A stretch of 12,891 nt of DNA, from NCBI GenBank assembly GCA_012032215.1, contig JAAURO010000016.1, positions 1-12,891 of the forward strand, in the 5' to 3' direction. The translations under genes were made by a program, and so were the position numbers. Numbering within the stretch: position 1 is the first letter of the stretch; every line of letters begins with the position of its first letter. The DNA is from Limnobacter sp. (GTDB lineage Bacteria; Pseudomonadota; Gammaproteobacteria; Burkholderiales; Burkholderiaceae_B). This document shows positions 1 to 8,466 of the stretch, piece after piece. Under the pieces are notes generated by a model. It saw only the letters and a list, made by a program, of their open reading frames with translations. It made no database searches and had not been told where the DNA came from.

Positions 1-342
<342 letters not shown>

Positions 343-569
343 CTACCCCACAAAGGCGCCAACCGGGCGGCTGGACCAACTTGAAGGGCGCCTCGGTTCA
401 AGAGGCCGAAGCACGATCAACATTAGTGAGTGGCCTCTACTACAAATAAGTTTCAACAAAATTAAATTATTTTGAATGTGCCCGTAGGGCAGCTTCCGTT
501 CTGCAAGAAAAAATTACGTACTTTCCACAAAACCTCAACTTAAACGCAGTTTTATTCTGAACCTTTTTA

Positions 570-1592
570 TTAAACACTTGCGCATTCAATGTGTTCCATT
601 TTGATGAGCCGTGCAATGTAGCGTGCAACGCCCTCTTCCACGCCCAAAAAAGGCGCGGCGTATCCTGCAGTGCGCAGTTTCTGAATATTGGCTTGCGTAA
701 AACACTGGTACTTGCCCACCAATGCCTGTGGAAATTGAATGTATTCAATTTGCCCTTGCTCCGCAGCGTCTTGCAAGGCAAGCGCTTGTAAACCTTGCGA
801 AGTACGCAAGGCATTTAAAACTGCCAAGGCAACCTCGTTAAAGGTTTGAGCCTTGCCTGTTCCGAGGTTGTACACCCCCGACAAAGACTGTGCTTGCCCA
901 AGGAAATGCAAATTAACGCGCACCACATCTTCTATAGACACGAAGTCGCGCTTTTGGCAACCTGCCTCGTAACCACCGTAAGCACCAAACAACTTCACTT
1001 TGCCGGTTTCCTGAAACTGGTTGTAGTTGTGAAACGCTACCGAAGCCATGCGTCCTTTGTGCTGCTCACGATCGCCGTACACATTAAAATAGCGAAAGCC
1101 AAACACGGGTGCCTTTAAACCTTCAGCAAAGCGACGGCGTAATACCTGGTCGAACAAGAACTTGCTGTAACCGTAGACATTCAGTGGTTTTTCCACTTCG
1201 CGCGATTCCACAAATTCAGTGCTGCCCCCATACACCGCCGCTGAAGAGGCATACAAAAAGGGAATGCCCGCCTGCTGCGCCCAGTCGAACAGCTCAACCG
1301 TGTAACGAAAGTTGTTGTTCATCATGTACTGGCCATTGTGCTCCATGGTATCCGAGCATGCGCCTTCGTGAAAAATGGCATCTACGGGGCCCAGTGCATG
1401 GCTTTGCACCAATTGCAGAAAATCGTTTTTGTCCAGAAAATCACTGATTTCGCAATCGACCAGATTGTGGAATTTGTCGCCTTGGGTCAGGTTGTCTACG
1501 GCAATAATGTCGGTAATACCTTTCTCATTGAGCGCTTTAACAAGATTGCTGCCAATAAAACCGGCCGCACCGGTAACGATGACTTTTTTCAT
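570..1592 (-). CDS. hldD: ADP-L-glycero-D-manno-heptose 6-epimerase
   Basis: HldD (RfaD) converts ADP-D-glycero-D-manno-heptose to the L-glycero epimer, the heptose donor for the lipopolysaccharide inner core, in the cytosol. The 340-residue product is a short-chain dehydrogenase/reductase-like epimerase. It has the NAD(P) Rossmann motif GAAGFIG at residues 8-14, [13 protein letters not shown] near 75-87, the catalytic Ser116 in SSAAVYG, and the YxxxK pair Tyr140/Lys144 in NVYGYSK. The family signature [20 protein letters not shown] starts near 166. Length is slightly above the E. coli protein, as usual for betaproteobacteria. The ATG at 1592 is chosen because the Rossmann strand begins at once and an AGGA site lies eight bases upstream. 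It follows the heptose kinase gene after 22 bases and is the last gene of the block. The stop is TAA. The cysM gene that often follows in relatives is absent. Confidence 0.97.
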   Translation of the reverse strand: MKKVIVTGAAGFIGSNLVKALNEKGITDIIAVDNLTQGDKFHNLVDCEISDFLDKNDFLQLVQSHALGPVDAIFHEGACSDTMEHNGQYMMNNNFRYTVELFDWAQQAGIPFLYASSAAVYGGSTEFVESREVEKPLNVYGYSKFLFDQVLRRRFAEGLKAPVFGFRYFNVYGDREQHKGRMASVAFHNYNQFQETGKVKLFGAYGGYEAGCQKRDFVSIEDVVRVNLHFLGQAQSLSGVYNLGTGKAQTFNEVALAVLNALRTSQGLQALALQDAAEQGQIEYIQFPQALVGKYQCFTQANIQKLRTAGYAAPFLGVEEGVARYIARLIKMEHIECASV

Positions 1593-1614
1593 AAGCTGTA
1601 TCCTGCTGTGCGTT

Positions 1615-2559
1615 TCATGAAACTGGCGCCGATTGTAGCAGCTCTGTGGGCAGCACCACGGCTGTACCCAACTTGCCCACCACCACACCGGCAGCCTTGT
1701 TGGCCAAATGCATGGCTTCGGGCAGAGTGCATGCGGCAGCCAGCGCACATGCCAGGGTAGCGATGACTGTATCGCCTGCACCTGAAACATCAAACACCTC
1801 ACGCGCATCGGCTTTTACATGCCACTCCCCTTCTGCAGTAAAAAGGCTCATGCCTTCTTCCGATCGAGTAATCAGCAAAGCGGACACATCCAGTTGCTCG
1901 CGCAGGCTTTGGGCTTTTTCCGCAAGTTGCTGTTCGCTTTTCCACGAGCCCATTACTTGCCGAAACTCAGCCCGATTCGGGGTAAGTAGCGTTGCGCCGC
2001 GGTAGCGTTCGTAGTCGTCGCCTTTTGGGTCAACCAGCGTGGTTTTACCCGCACGCGCACAACACTGAATCATTTCTGAAATATTTTCAAGGCCACCTTT
2101 TCCGTAATCTGAAAACACCACCAGATCGTGCTTTTCCAGTTCCTGCCGAAAAAGCTCCATCGTCATGGACAGATGTTCCTCGGTGGGCTTGTCTTCGAAG
2201 TCGATGCGCAGCATTTGTTGCTGGCGAGCAATAACACGCAACTTCACGGTGGTGGGACAGGCAGGATCTTCCAGCAATTTTGCGGTGACGCCGCTTTGCT
2301 CCAGCAGGGTGCGCAAGGTATTGCCGGGTTCGTCTTTACCCACCACACCCAGCAAACACACTTGTGCCCCCAGGGAGCGGGCATTAATGGCCACGTTGGC
2401 GGCACCTCCCATGCGTTCTTCGGTTTTTCCGACAAGCACCACAGGCACAGGTGCCTCGGGGGATATGCGCTGCGCATCGCCAAACCAGTAGCGATCCAAC
2501 ATGACATCGCCCACTACCAACAAACGCGCTTTGGAGAATTTTTCTATGCTGTACAACAT
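1615..2559 (-). CDS. hldA: D-glycero-beta-D-manno-heptose-7-phosphate kinase (kinase-only HldA/RfaE1)
   Basis: This PfkB/ribokinase-family enzyme phosphorylates heptose 7-phosphate at C1 in ADP-heptose synthesis. The 314-residue protein shows the GGAANVA substrate motif at residues 51-57, NRAEF near 195-199, and the C-terminal PfkB signature DVSGAGDT (257-264), with Asp263 as the expected catalytic base. It ends shortly after this domain: the nucleotidyltransferase half of bifunctional HldE is missing, so a separate HldC (RfaE2) must be encoded elsewhere. The split form is typical of betaproteobacteria. The ATG at 2559 follows the lapB stop by only two bases (TGAACATG), which suggests translational coupling. 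Some upstream sequence in this frame is open, but it lies inside lapB and has no kinase homology. Confidence 0.95.
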   Translation of the reverse strand: MLYSIEKFSKARLLVVGDVMLDRYWFGDAQRISPEAPVPVVLVGKTEERMGGAANVAINARSLGAQVCLLGVVGKDEPGNTLRTLLEQSGVTAKLLEDPACPTTVKLRVIARQQQMLRIDFEDKPTEEHLSMTMELFRQELEKHDLVVFSDYGKGGLENISEMIQCCARAGKTTLVDPKGDDYERYRGATLLTPNRAEFRQVMGSWKSEQQLAEKAQSLREQLDVSALLITRSEEGMSLFTAEGEWHVKADAREVFDVSGAGDTVIATLACALAAACTLPEAMHLANKAAGVVVGKLGTAVVLPTELLQSAPVS

Positions 2560-2561
2560 GT

Positions 2562-3769
2562 TCAAGCTGCTGCCTTTTTGCTGTCTTGTGCTACGGGGTA
2601 AAAATCGAGTTCTTCTGAACGCCTTGGAACAATGGAATCCCAGTGCGCACAGCCCGGACACTGCCAATAAAACTGCTTGGCCTGAAACCCGCAAGACTGG
2701 CAACGGTAGCGCTCCAGTCTTTGGGTGTGGCGCGCAATGAGTTCGCGAATAAGGGCCAGGTCTTGTATGCGTTCGTCTTCCAGGGCGCCTGCCAGTTGCC
2801 ATTCCAGCAGTTTGTCCAGCCCCAGCAAGCTGGGTCTTTTGCGCACTTCAGCGCGCAGCAAATCAAAGGCAGCAGATTTGCCCTGAGTGGTTTCTACAGC
2901 ATTTACCAACACCATGAGTAAATCAATGGAGGGATATTGCTGACAGTATTTGTCCAGTTGTTCGATGCCGGCCTGTTCCTGGCCCAAAGCCAGAAACGCT
3001 TCCCACATTTGTCGACCGATGAGGGGCAGGTACCAGGGATTTTGATCTTCGGCAGTGCGCCACTGTTCGAGCGCTTTTTGAAACTGGCCTTGCGCAAAAT
3101 AAATTTCACCCAACATCAGGCAGGCACGCACCGAAGCTGGATCGGCAGCAAGGGCCTGTTGAAGGTGCTGTGTGGCCTCTGGAAAGTTTTTCTGCTGCAA
3201 GGGGATATGTGCCAATTCACAGTAAAATGTGCAATTCTGGACAAAGGCACGGGAGCCTTCATCTCTTGCAATGTATGTGCTTGGGCAATGGCTTTAGTCC
3301 ATGCTTTTTCAAGTTCGTACAGTTCAAGAAGGCGTAGTGCAGCCTTGGCTTTGAGTGTCGTGTTAGCCAGACTGACGAACGCAGATTCGGCACGATCCAG
3401 GATACCCGCTCTCAAGAAGTCTATGCCCAGTTCAAATGTGGCGCGTTCGCGATCAGACACTGCAATTTGCTCGCGGGTACTCAGAAACTGGTGCACTCGA
3501 ATAGCGCGATCGATTTCGCCTTTTTTACGAAACAGGCTGGCCAGCGCAAAATGCAGCTCAACGGTGTTGATATCAACAGCGGCAACTTCCAGAAAGGCAT
3601 CAATGGCTTTATCGGGCTGTTCACTGAGTAAAAAGTTAACGCCCTTAAAACAGGAGGAAGGCAGACCGTCTTCTGCTTCTTGCCTGCCACGCGTTTCCAG
3701 ACGAGCAGCCACCCACCCAAGGCTGAACACAATGGGTACAAGAACCAGCCACCAGGTTTCAAATTCCAT
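2562..3769 (-). CDS. lapB: LapB (YciM), lipopolysaccharide assembly TPR protein, interrupted by an apparent one-base frameshift
   Basis: LapB is an inner-membrane protein that presents the deacetylase LpxC to FtsH and so limits lipopolysaccharide synthesis. The start at 3769 gives an N-terminal membrane helix (residues about 4-23, WWLVLVPIVFSLGWVAAR). TPR helices follow from about residue 45 (NFLLSEQPDKAIDAF), and a C-terminal rubredoxin-type zinc module has CQSC and CPGC at about 357-360 and 371-374. The N-terminal frame is homologous up to RIAHF, then falls out of frame. Homology resumes one frame over as YCELAHIPLQQ. The break coincides with TTTT on the minus strand (plus-strand A run 3224-3227); one more T restores a continuous 402-codon gene, close to the 389 of E. 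coli. A sequencing indel is likelier than a real null. The gene overlaps lapA by 11 bases and abuts hldA. Confidence 0.92.
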
Positions 3770-4109
3770 GCGTAGGCCCCACGGACAATACGGGCGGCTG
3801 TGTGGACAGCGTGGCATTCTGCCTGCTGGCAGGGTATTGCTCGATGTATTCGGCGTGTGTTTTTTCCAGACGAACCAGCGCCTTTTGGGCCTGACCGCTG
3901 CTGCGTTTGGCGCGCATCCACGAGGGCGACACAATAAACAGGGCACACAGCACCCCCAGTATAAAAGCCAAAAGCAGCGCTACGACCAAAGGCATCTGCA
4001 CTTCCAGACCGGGTAACCAGCGGATAACAACGGCTTCTGTGTTACGAACAGAAAAAGTGAGAACAATCAGAAAAAGAATGATTCGGATGAACCAATAGAT
4101 GAATTTCAA
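3759..4109 (-). CDS. lapA: LapA domain-containing lipopolysaccharide assembly protein
   Basis: LapA is a small inner-membrane partner of LapB in the control of lipopolysaccharide synthesis. The 116-residue product has two membrane helices, about residues 5-22 (IRIILFLIVLTFSV) and 37-58 (PLVVALLLAFILGVLCALFIV), followed by a basic, soluble tail with a probable short coiled coil (RSSGQAQKALVRLEKTHAEY). The conserved family pattern RN-T after the first helix is visible as VRNTEAV. I chose the TTG at 4109 because the family starts directly before the first helix and because AAGGGGG lies five bases upstream. A GTG at 4136 in the same frame, with GAGG six bases before it, would add nine residues (start MHIIHKGAH) and cannot be excluded. 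The last 11 bases overlap the start of lapB, as expected for coupled expression. Confidence 0.88.
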   Translation of the reverse strand: MKFIYWFIRIILFLIVLTFSVRNTEAVVIRWLPGLEVQMPLVVALLLAFILGVLCALFIVSPSWMRAKRSSGQAQKALVRLEKTHAEYIEQYPASRQNATLSTQPPVLSVGPTHGI

Positions 4110-4133
4110 GTGCGCCCCCTTGTGGATTATATG

Positions 4134-4157
4134 CACACCGATGGCCTCACCGGTGTG
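4134..4157 (-). other. Short inverted repeat between ihfB and lapA
   Basis: Seven-base arms (CACACCG at 4134-4140, CGGTGTG at 4151-4157) surround a ten-base loop in the 76-base gap between ihfB and lapA. There is no T run on either side, so it is not a classic terminator. It overlaps the alternative GTG start of lapA and could form a weak stem near that initiation region. Its function is unknown. Confidence 0.35.
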
Positions 4158-4185
4158 ACATTGGGCTCACCGCAAGACCAAGGTG

Positions 4186-4482
4186 TTAGCTTGTGCCTTT
4201 GGAGTATAAATCAACTCGCTCTCTAAGCTCTTTGCCGGGCTTAAAGTGCGGCACACGCTTTTCGGGCACCATGACCTTTTCTCCGGATTTGGGGTTCCTG
4301 CCAATGCGCGCAGGGCGGCAAGTCAGGGAAAAACTGCCAAAACCACGGATTTCAATGCGCTGACCTTCTGACAGCGAAGCAGACATGGTGTCGAGTATGC
4401 TTTTAACTGCAAAATCGGTGTCGCGCACAGGTAATTTGGGAAAGCGTTTGACAAGCTGCTTGATAAGTTCTGATTTTGTCAT
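4186..4482 (-). CDS. ihfB: Integration host factor subunit beta
   Basis: IHF beta pairs with IHF alpha to form a sequence-selective DNA-bending protein of the nucleoid, acting in recombination and in sigma-54 and other promoter regulation. The 98-residue product has the whole HU/IHF fold: an N-terminal helical body ([14 protein letters not shown]), the turn RGFGSFSL at 46-53, and the DNA-binding arm [12 protein letters not shown] (59-70), whose Pro64 is the intercalating proline. [11 protein letters not shown] at 80-90 is also conserved. The opening words identify the beta rather than the alpha subunit, and the position directly downstream of rpsA is the usual one for ihfB across proteobacteria. 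ATG 4482 is preferred over an upstream in-frame start because all homology begins there; an AAG element lies just upstream. A terminator separates it from rpsA, so it probably depends partly on readthrough or on its own promoter. Confidence 0.96.
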   Translation of the reverse strand: MTKSELIKQLVKRFPKLPVRDTDFAVKSILDTMSASLSEGQRIEIRGFGSFSLTCRPARIGRNPKSGEKVMVPEKRVPHFKPGKELRERVDLYSKGTS

Positions 4483-4505
4483 AATCTTGCCGAATTCTAT
4501 ACATG

Positions 4506-4536
4506 AAAAGGGGCGCCCCCCAAAAGGAGGCACCCC
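4506..4536 (-). terminator. Intrinsic terminator between rpsA and ihfB
   Basis: On the minus strand GGGGTGCCTCC (4536-4526), the loop TTTT (4525-4522) and GGGGGGCGCCCC (4521-4510) form an 11-bp stem with two G-U pairs and one bulged G, followed by TTTT (4509-4506). It lies 15 bases after the rpsA stop. It would end most rpsA transcripts and lower ihfB relative to S1. Four T is short, so partial readthrough into ihfB is plausible. Confidence 0.75.
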
Positions 4537-4551
4537 ACTACTTCGATGAAA

Positions 4552-6246
4552 TTACTGGTTGTCCAGCTTGGCTTTAAGCAGTGCACCCAAACTAGTGGTG
4601 CCTGCAGAACCCGCGCTTTCTTCCGCAATTTTCTTGAGAGCATCGTCGGTATCGACCTGATCTTTGGCCTTGATGGACAGGCTGATGGAACGCGTTTTAC
4701 GGTCGATGTTGACAACCATGGCGGTTACATCATCGCCTTCTTTGTAGACGTTGCGGGCGTCCTCAACGCGCTCTGGAGAAATTTCAGAGGCACGCAGATA
4801 GCCTTCTATGTCGTCGCCCAAATCAACCACTACGCCTTTGGCATCTACTGATTTGGCCTTGCCTGTTACCATGCTGCCACGATCGTTGGATGAGGCAAAT
4901 ACGGTGAAAGGATCGCCAGAAAGCTGCTTGATACCCAGGCTGATACGTTCGCGCTCGGTGTCGATGGCAAGAACCAGGGCTTCCAGTTCATCGCCTTTCT
5001 TGAAGCGACGCACGGCTTCTTCGCCGGTTTCGTTCCAGGAGAGGTCGGACAGATGCACAAGACCATCGATACCACCAGGCAGACCAATGAATACGCCGAA
5101 ATCCGTGATGGACTTGATGGCACCGGTAACCTTGTCGCCTTTCTTGAAGCTGGTGGAGAAATCTTCCCATGGATTGGCCAGGCATTGCTTCATGCCCAAG
5201 CTGATACGGCGGCGGTCTTCGTCGATTTCCAGAACCATGACTTCGACTTCATCGCCCAAAGTAACCACTTTTTTGGGATCCACGTTTTTGTTGGTCCAGT
5301 CCATTTCAGAAACGTGCACCAAGCCTTCAATACCCTGTTCCACTTCAACGAAAGAACCGTAATCGGTAATGTTGGTAACCTTGCCGAACAGGCGTGTTTC
5401 GGCTGGATAACGGCGTGACAGGCCGACCCATGGGTCTTCGCCAAGCTGCTTCACACCCAGTGACACGCGGTTTTTGTCTTGATCGAACTTGAGCACTTTT
5501 GCATCGATTTCATCGCCCACCGCCAATACTTCGGAGGGGTGACGAACACGACGCCAGGCCAAATCGGTGATGTGCAACAGGCCATCGATGCCGCCCAAAT
5601 CCACGAATGCGCCATAATCGGTGATGTTTTTCACAACGCCCCTGACCACTGAACCTTCTTGCAGGGTTGACAGGAGTTTGTTGCGCTCTTCGCCCATGGT
5701 GGCCTCGACCACGGCACGGCGTGACAGCACCACGTTGTTGCGCTTGCGATCGAGCTTGATAACCTTGAATTCGAGTGTTTTGCCTTCGTAGGGAGTGGTG
5801 TCTTTGACAGGACGCACATCGACCAGTGAACCAGGCAGGAAAGCACGAATGCTGTTGACCATAACCGTGAGACCGCCTTTTACCTTGCCGGTAATGGCTC
5901 CGCTCACCAGCTCGCCAGATTCCAGGGCCTGCTCCAGGGACAACCAGGCAGACAGGCGCTTGGCTTTGTCGCGCGAGAGGCGTGTTTCGCCATAGCCGTC
6001 TTCGAGGGCTTCAATGGCAACAGAGACGAAATCGCCGTTTTCGACTTCCAGCTTGCCCTGGTCGTCTTTGAATTCTTCAATGGGAACGTAGCTTTCTGAC
6101 TTCAGGCCAGCATTGACAACTACGTAGTTGTAATCAACACGCACTACTTCGGCGGTAATTACTTCGCCAATGCGCATTTCTTTTTTCGACAGGCTTTCTT
6201 CAAAAAGCGCCGCAAAACTTTCAGGGTTGCTTGTGGTTGTAGACAT
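4552..6246 (-). CDS. rpsA: 30S ribosomal protein S1
   Basis: S1 binds mRNA on the small ribosomal subunit and helps initiation on messages with weak Shine-Dalgarno sites or structured leaders. The 564-residue protein carries six S1 (OB-fold) repeats. The first two are divergent (about residues 25-90 and 108-175, ribosome-anchoring). Repeats 3 to 6 have the clear RNA-binding pattern [27 protein letters not shown] and variants, starting near 195, 282, 367 and 455. The length is normal for the family. The ATG at 6246 is chosen because homology begins at [18 protein letters not shown]. The site before it is weak (AGAGAAT), consistent with the poor Shine-Dalgarno sites known for rpsA genes, which are controlled autogenously by S1. 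It follows cmk after 121 bases that contain a likely promoter and hairpin. Confidence 0.98.
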   Translation of the reverse strand: MSTTTSNPESFAALFEESLSKKEMRIGEVITAEVVRVDYNYVVVNAGLKSESYVPIEEFKDDQGKLEVENGDFVSVAIEALEDGYGETRLSRDKAKRLSAWLSLEQALESGELVSGAITGKVKGGLTVMVNSIRAFLPGSLVDVRPVKDTTPYEGKTLEFKVIKLDRKRNNVVLSRRAVVEATMGEERNKLLSTLQEGSVVRGVVKNITDYGAFVDLGGIDGLLHITDLAWRRVRHPSEVLAVGDEIDAKVLKFDQDKNRVSLGVKQLGEDPWVGLSRRYPAETRLFGKVTNITDYGSFVEVEQGIEGLVHVSEMDWTNKNVDPKKVVTLGDEVEVMVLEIDEDRRRISLGMKQCLANPWEDFSTSFKKGDKVTGAIKSITDFGVFIGLPGGIDGLVHLSDLSWNETGEEAVRRFKKGDELEALVLAIDTERERISLGIKQLSGDPFTVFASSNDRGSMVTGKAKSVDAKGVVVDLGDDIEGYLRASEISPERVEDARNVYKEGDDVTAMVVNIDRKTRSISLSIKAKDQVDTDDALKKIAEESAGSAGTTSLGALLKAKLDNQ

Positions 6247-6291
6247 ATTCTCTGGAGGAAAACACACCACTGCTGAAACAGGGTGGAGTTT

Positions 6292-6321
6292 AAAAAAGGC
6301 ACTGACCCGATTGCCAGCACC
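6292..6321 (-). terminator. Terminator-like hairpin in the rpsA leader
   Basis: On the minus strand GGTGCTGG (6321-6314) pairs with TCAGTGCC (6305-6298) over eight bases, three of them G-U, around an eight-base loop. Six T follow at once (6297-6292). It lies between cmk and rpsA, 46 bases before the rpsA start. It could end readthrough from the cmk side, or act as an attenuator for the promoter just upstream of it. The wobble pairs make it only moderately stable. Confidence 0.5.
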
Positions 6322-6334
6322 CACGAAAGGGGAA

Positions 6335-6363
6335 AGAATAGCAAAATTCCGCTTGATACTCAA
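6335..6363 (-). promoter_or_regulatory. Sigma-70-type promoter for rpsA
   Basis: Reading the minus strand, TTGAGT (6363-6358) and TATTCT (6340-6335) are separated by exactly 17 bases. Each matches the consensus at four of six positions. Transcription would begin near 6328 and leave a leader of about 80 bases before the rpsA start codon. An own promoter for rpsA within or after cmk is known in other proteobacteria. The -35 element overlaps the last codons of cmk around position 6363-6368. Confidence 0.5.
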
Positions 6364-6367
6364 GCAT

Positions 6368-7069
6368 TTATTTAGCCGCGCCTTGCTCTGCATGCTGTAC
6401 ATACCATGCCAATATGGTTTGAACCACTTCTTCGACGCCAAGCGCGGAACAATCGAGCAGGCGGGCGTCGTGGGCAGGTTTGAGCGGAGCCACTGCACGC
6501 CCGGAATCGCGCCGGTCGCGTTCTTGCAGATCGTGCAGCAGGGTGTCGAAAGCGGCAGGCAGACCGCGCTCTTGCAGCTGGTTAAACCGGCGCTGGGCGC
6601 GTATGTGCGGACTGGCGGTCAGGAACACCTTCAGCCCGGCTTGTGGAAACACCACCGATCCCATATCGCGGCCATCGGCAACCAGTCCTGGCGTTTGCAA
6701 AAAATCGCGCTGGCGTTGCAGCAGATTTTGACGCACGGGTGGGTGAACAGCCAGCCGCGAGGCCATGGCCCCGGCCTCTTCCGTGCGAATCAGCGTGCTT
6801 ACGTTGTGCCCGGCCAGAAAAACCCCTTGGGCAGTAAACTGCACGGGCAAATCAAGAGCCAGCTTGCCCGCCTGTGCAAGCTGGTCTGGGTTATCGGGGT
6901 TTAAACCGCGCTGCAGAAAATCGACTGCCAGCACACGGTAAAGGGCTCCGCTGTCCAGGTAATTAAAATGCAGAGCCTGCGCCACACGTGCGGCCACAGT
7001 GCCTTTGCCGGAAGCCGTTGGACCGTCAATGGCAATGATGGGTATTTGTGATTCCAGGAGAGGTTCCAT
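6368..7069 (-). CDS. cmk: Cytidylate kinase
   Basis: Cmk phosphorylates CMP and dCMP to their diphosphates with ATP, feeding nucleotide salvage and recycling from RNA and lipid turnover. The 233-residue protein has the P-loop GPTASGKGT at residues 16-24, the CMP-binding LDSGALYR segment (38-45), and [12 protein letters not shown] at 131-142 with the Arg-Asp pair that contacts the cytosine and phosphate. The LID-like arginine cluster ERDRRDSGR follows at 183-191. Its length is normal. The ATG at 7069 has a good AAGGAAG Shine-Dalgarno sequence seven bases upstream. It lies 35 bases after aroA and before rpsA, the classic aroA-cmk-rpsA order of beta- and gammaproteobacteria. Its end overlaps the likely rpsA promoter. 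Confidence 0.97.
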   Translation of the reverse strand: MEPLLESQIPIIAIDGPTASGKGTVAARVAQALHFNYLDSGALYRVLAVDFLQRGLNPDNPDQLAQAGKLALDLPVQFTAQGVFLAGHNVSTLIRTEEAGAMASRLAVHPPVRQNLLQRQRDFLQTPGLVADGRDMGSVVFPQAGLKVFLTASPHIRAQRRFNQLQERGLPAAFDTLLHDLQERDRRDSGRAVAPLKPAHDARLLDCSALGVEEVVQTILAWYVQHAEQGAAK

Positions 7070-7104
7070 ACGTACTTCCTTGGTTTACTTGTCCGAATGT
7101 GTCA

Positions 7105-8460
7105 TTATTTCGGCCCGCCTGGGGGTTGGTGGGCACGAACCTGCATCCCCAAACCTGCGGCCTGTTCTACAAACCCCGGAAAAGAAGTGGCAACTGTTTG
7201 AGCGCCTTGTATGCGCATCACACCGCGTGCACGCAGGGCTGCCACCACAAAGGCCATGGCAATGCGGTGATCGCCCTGACAGTCTATGTGGGTGGCCTCG
7301 TAGCGCAGGCCAGGCTCGTGCCCAAGCCCTTCGATAACCATGCCATCCGGGGTGGGCTTTGCCTGCACGCCGCAGGCTTGCAACCCTTGCGCCATGAGCG
7401 CAATCCGGTCGGATTCTTTAACGCGTAGTTCTTCTGCGCCAGTCAGAACGGTTTGGCCTTGCGCATTGGCGGCGGCCACAAGCAGCACGGGGAATTCATC
7501 AATGGCCAGTGGCACCAGTTCTTCGGGTATCACAATGCCTTTCAAGGGGGCATTGCGTACTCGCAAATCGGCTACGGGTTCGCCGCCAACCTCGCGTGCA
7601 TTGAAAACATCAATCTTTGCACCCATCAGCCGGAGAATATCAATCACGCCGGTTCTGGTGGGGTTCATGCCTACATGTTCGAGGGTGATGTCGGCTTGCC
7701 CGGCAATCGACGCAGCCACCATAAAAAACGCGGCAGAAGAAATGTCTGAGGGCACATTGATATTGCAGGCATGCAAAGACTGCCCACCCAGCAGGCGCAC
7801 AGTACGACCTTCGCTGACCACTTGCACGCCAAAGGCGCGCAGCATGCGCTCGGTGTGATCGCGGGTGACAGCGGGTTCGGTTACCACGGTTTGGCCATTG
7901 GCATACAGGCCGGCCAGGAGCACACTGCTTTTTACCTGGGCAGAGGCCATGGGCAACTGGTAATGCAGGGCATGCAAGGCGGTATTGCCGGGAATGTGCA
8001 AAGGTGGCCTGCCCCCTGTACTGGCAGTTATTTTGGCGCCCATTTGCCCGATGGGGTCGATTACCCGTTTCATGGGCCGCTTGGACAAACTGGAATCGCC
8101 CACCAAGGTGCTGGCAAAGTCTTGCCCGGCCAACAACCCGGCAAGCAAGCGCATGGCGGTGCCGGAGTTGCCGCAATCGAGTGCGTGGTGTGGCTTTTTC
8201 AGGCCCTTCAGACCCACACCGTACACGGTAACGCGGCCTTGTTCCGGCCCTTCAATGGCAACACCCATGGCGCGAAAGGCATGCATGGTGCACAGGGAGT
8301 CTTCTCCTTCCAGAAAGCCGGTAATGTGGGTGGTGCCATGGGCAATGGCACCCAGCATGATGGCGCGGTGGGAAATGGATTTGTCGCCGGGTACACGCGC
8401 CCTGCCTTGCAGGGCAGAACTGGCGCCGGCCAGAAATTCCAGGGTGTTGTTGTGACTCAT
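7105..8460 (-). CDS. aroA: 3-phosphoshikimate 1-carboxyvinyltransferase (EPSP synthase), class II-like
   Basis: AroA condenses shikimate 3-phosphate with phosphoenolpyruvate in the sixth step of the shikimate pathway. The 451-residue protein has VPGDKSISHRA (23-33, Lys27), GNSGTAMRLLAG (97-108), GDSSLSKRPM (121-130), PMASAQVKSSVLLAGL (170-185), TRDHTERM (199-206), MNPTRTG (265-271), the catalytic Asp321 in IDEFP, RVKESDR (346-352, Glu349) and DHRIAMAF (397-404). The GDKSISHR, DSSLSKRPM and MNPTRTG wording is that of class II and Pseudomonas-type enzymes; class I enzymes such as those I recall from Burkholderia and Bordetella read GSKSISNR. Gly100 occupies the site where the glyphosate-tolerant CP4 enzyme has alanine. 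The start lies six bases after the tyrA stop, with only a weak GAG site, so coupling to tyrA is likely. Confidence 0.96.
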   Translation of the reverse strand: MSHNNTLEFLAGASSALQGRARVPGDKSISHRAIMLGAIAHGTTHITGFLEGEDSLCTMHAFRAMGVAIEGPEQGRVTVYGVGLKGLKKPHHALDCGNSGTAMRLLAGLLAGQDFASTLVGDSSLSKRPMKRVIDPIGQMGAKITASTGGRPPLHIPGNTALHALHYQLPMASAQVKSSVLLAGLYANGQTVVTEPAVTRDHTERMLRAFGVQVVSEGRTVRLLGGQSLHACNINVPSDISSAAFFMVAASIAGQADITLEHVGMNPTRTGVIDILRLMGAKIDVFNAREVGGEPVADLRVRNAPLKGIVIPEELVPLAIDEFPVLLVAAANAQGQTVLTGAEELRVKESDRIALMAQGLQACGVQAKPTPDGMVIEGLGHEPGLRYEATHIDCQGDHRIAMAFVVAALRARGVMRIQGAQTVATSFPGFVEQAAGLGMQVRAHQPPGGPK

Positions 8461-8466
8461 GGGGAC

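Noticed and set aside
380..406. tRNA-like arm (5-bp stem GCCTC/GAGGC with a seven-base loop containing GTTCAA)
   Set aside because: No acceptor stem, D arm or anticodon arm can be built around it, so it is an isolated hairpin.
3220..3232. Programmed ribosomal frameshift in lapB
   Set aside because: The T run is only four long, no slippery heptamer or downstream structure stands out, and no LapB family member is known to me to use recoding. A single-base indel is simpler.
2937..4016. Long plus-strand open frame opposite lapB and lapA (about 359 codons)
   Set aside because: It lies antisense to two recognised genes, its translation is low-complexity Ser/Arg-rich with no family resemblance, and codon structure is explained by the minus-strand genes.
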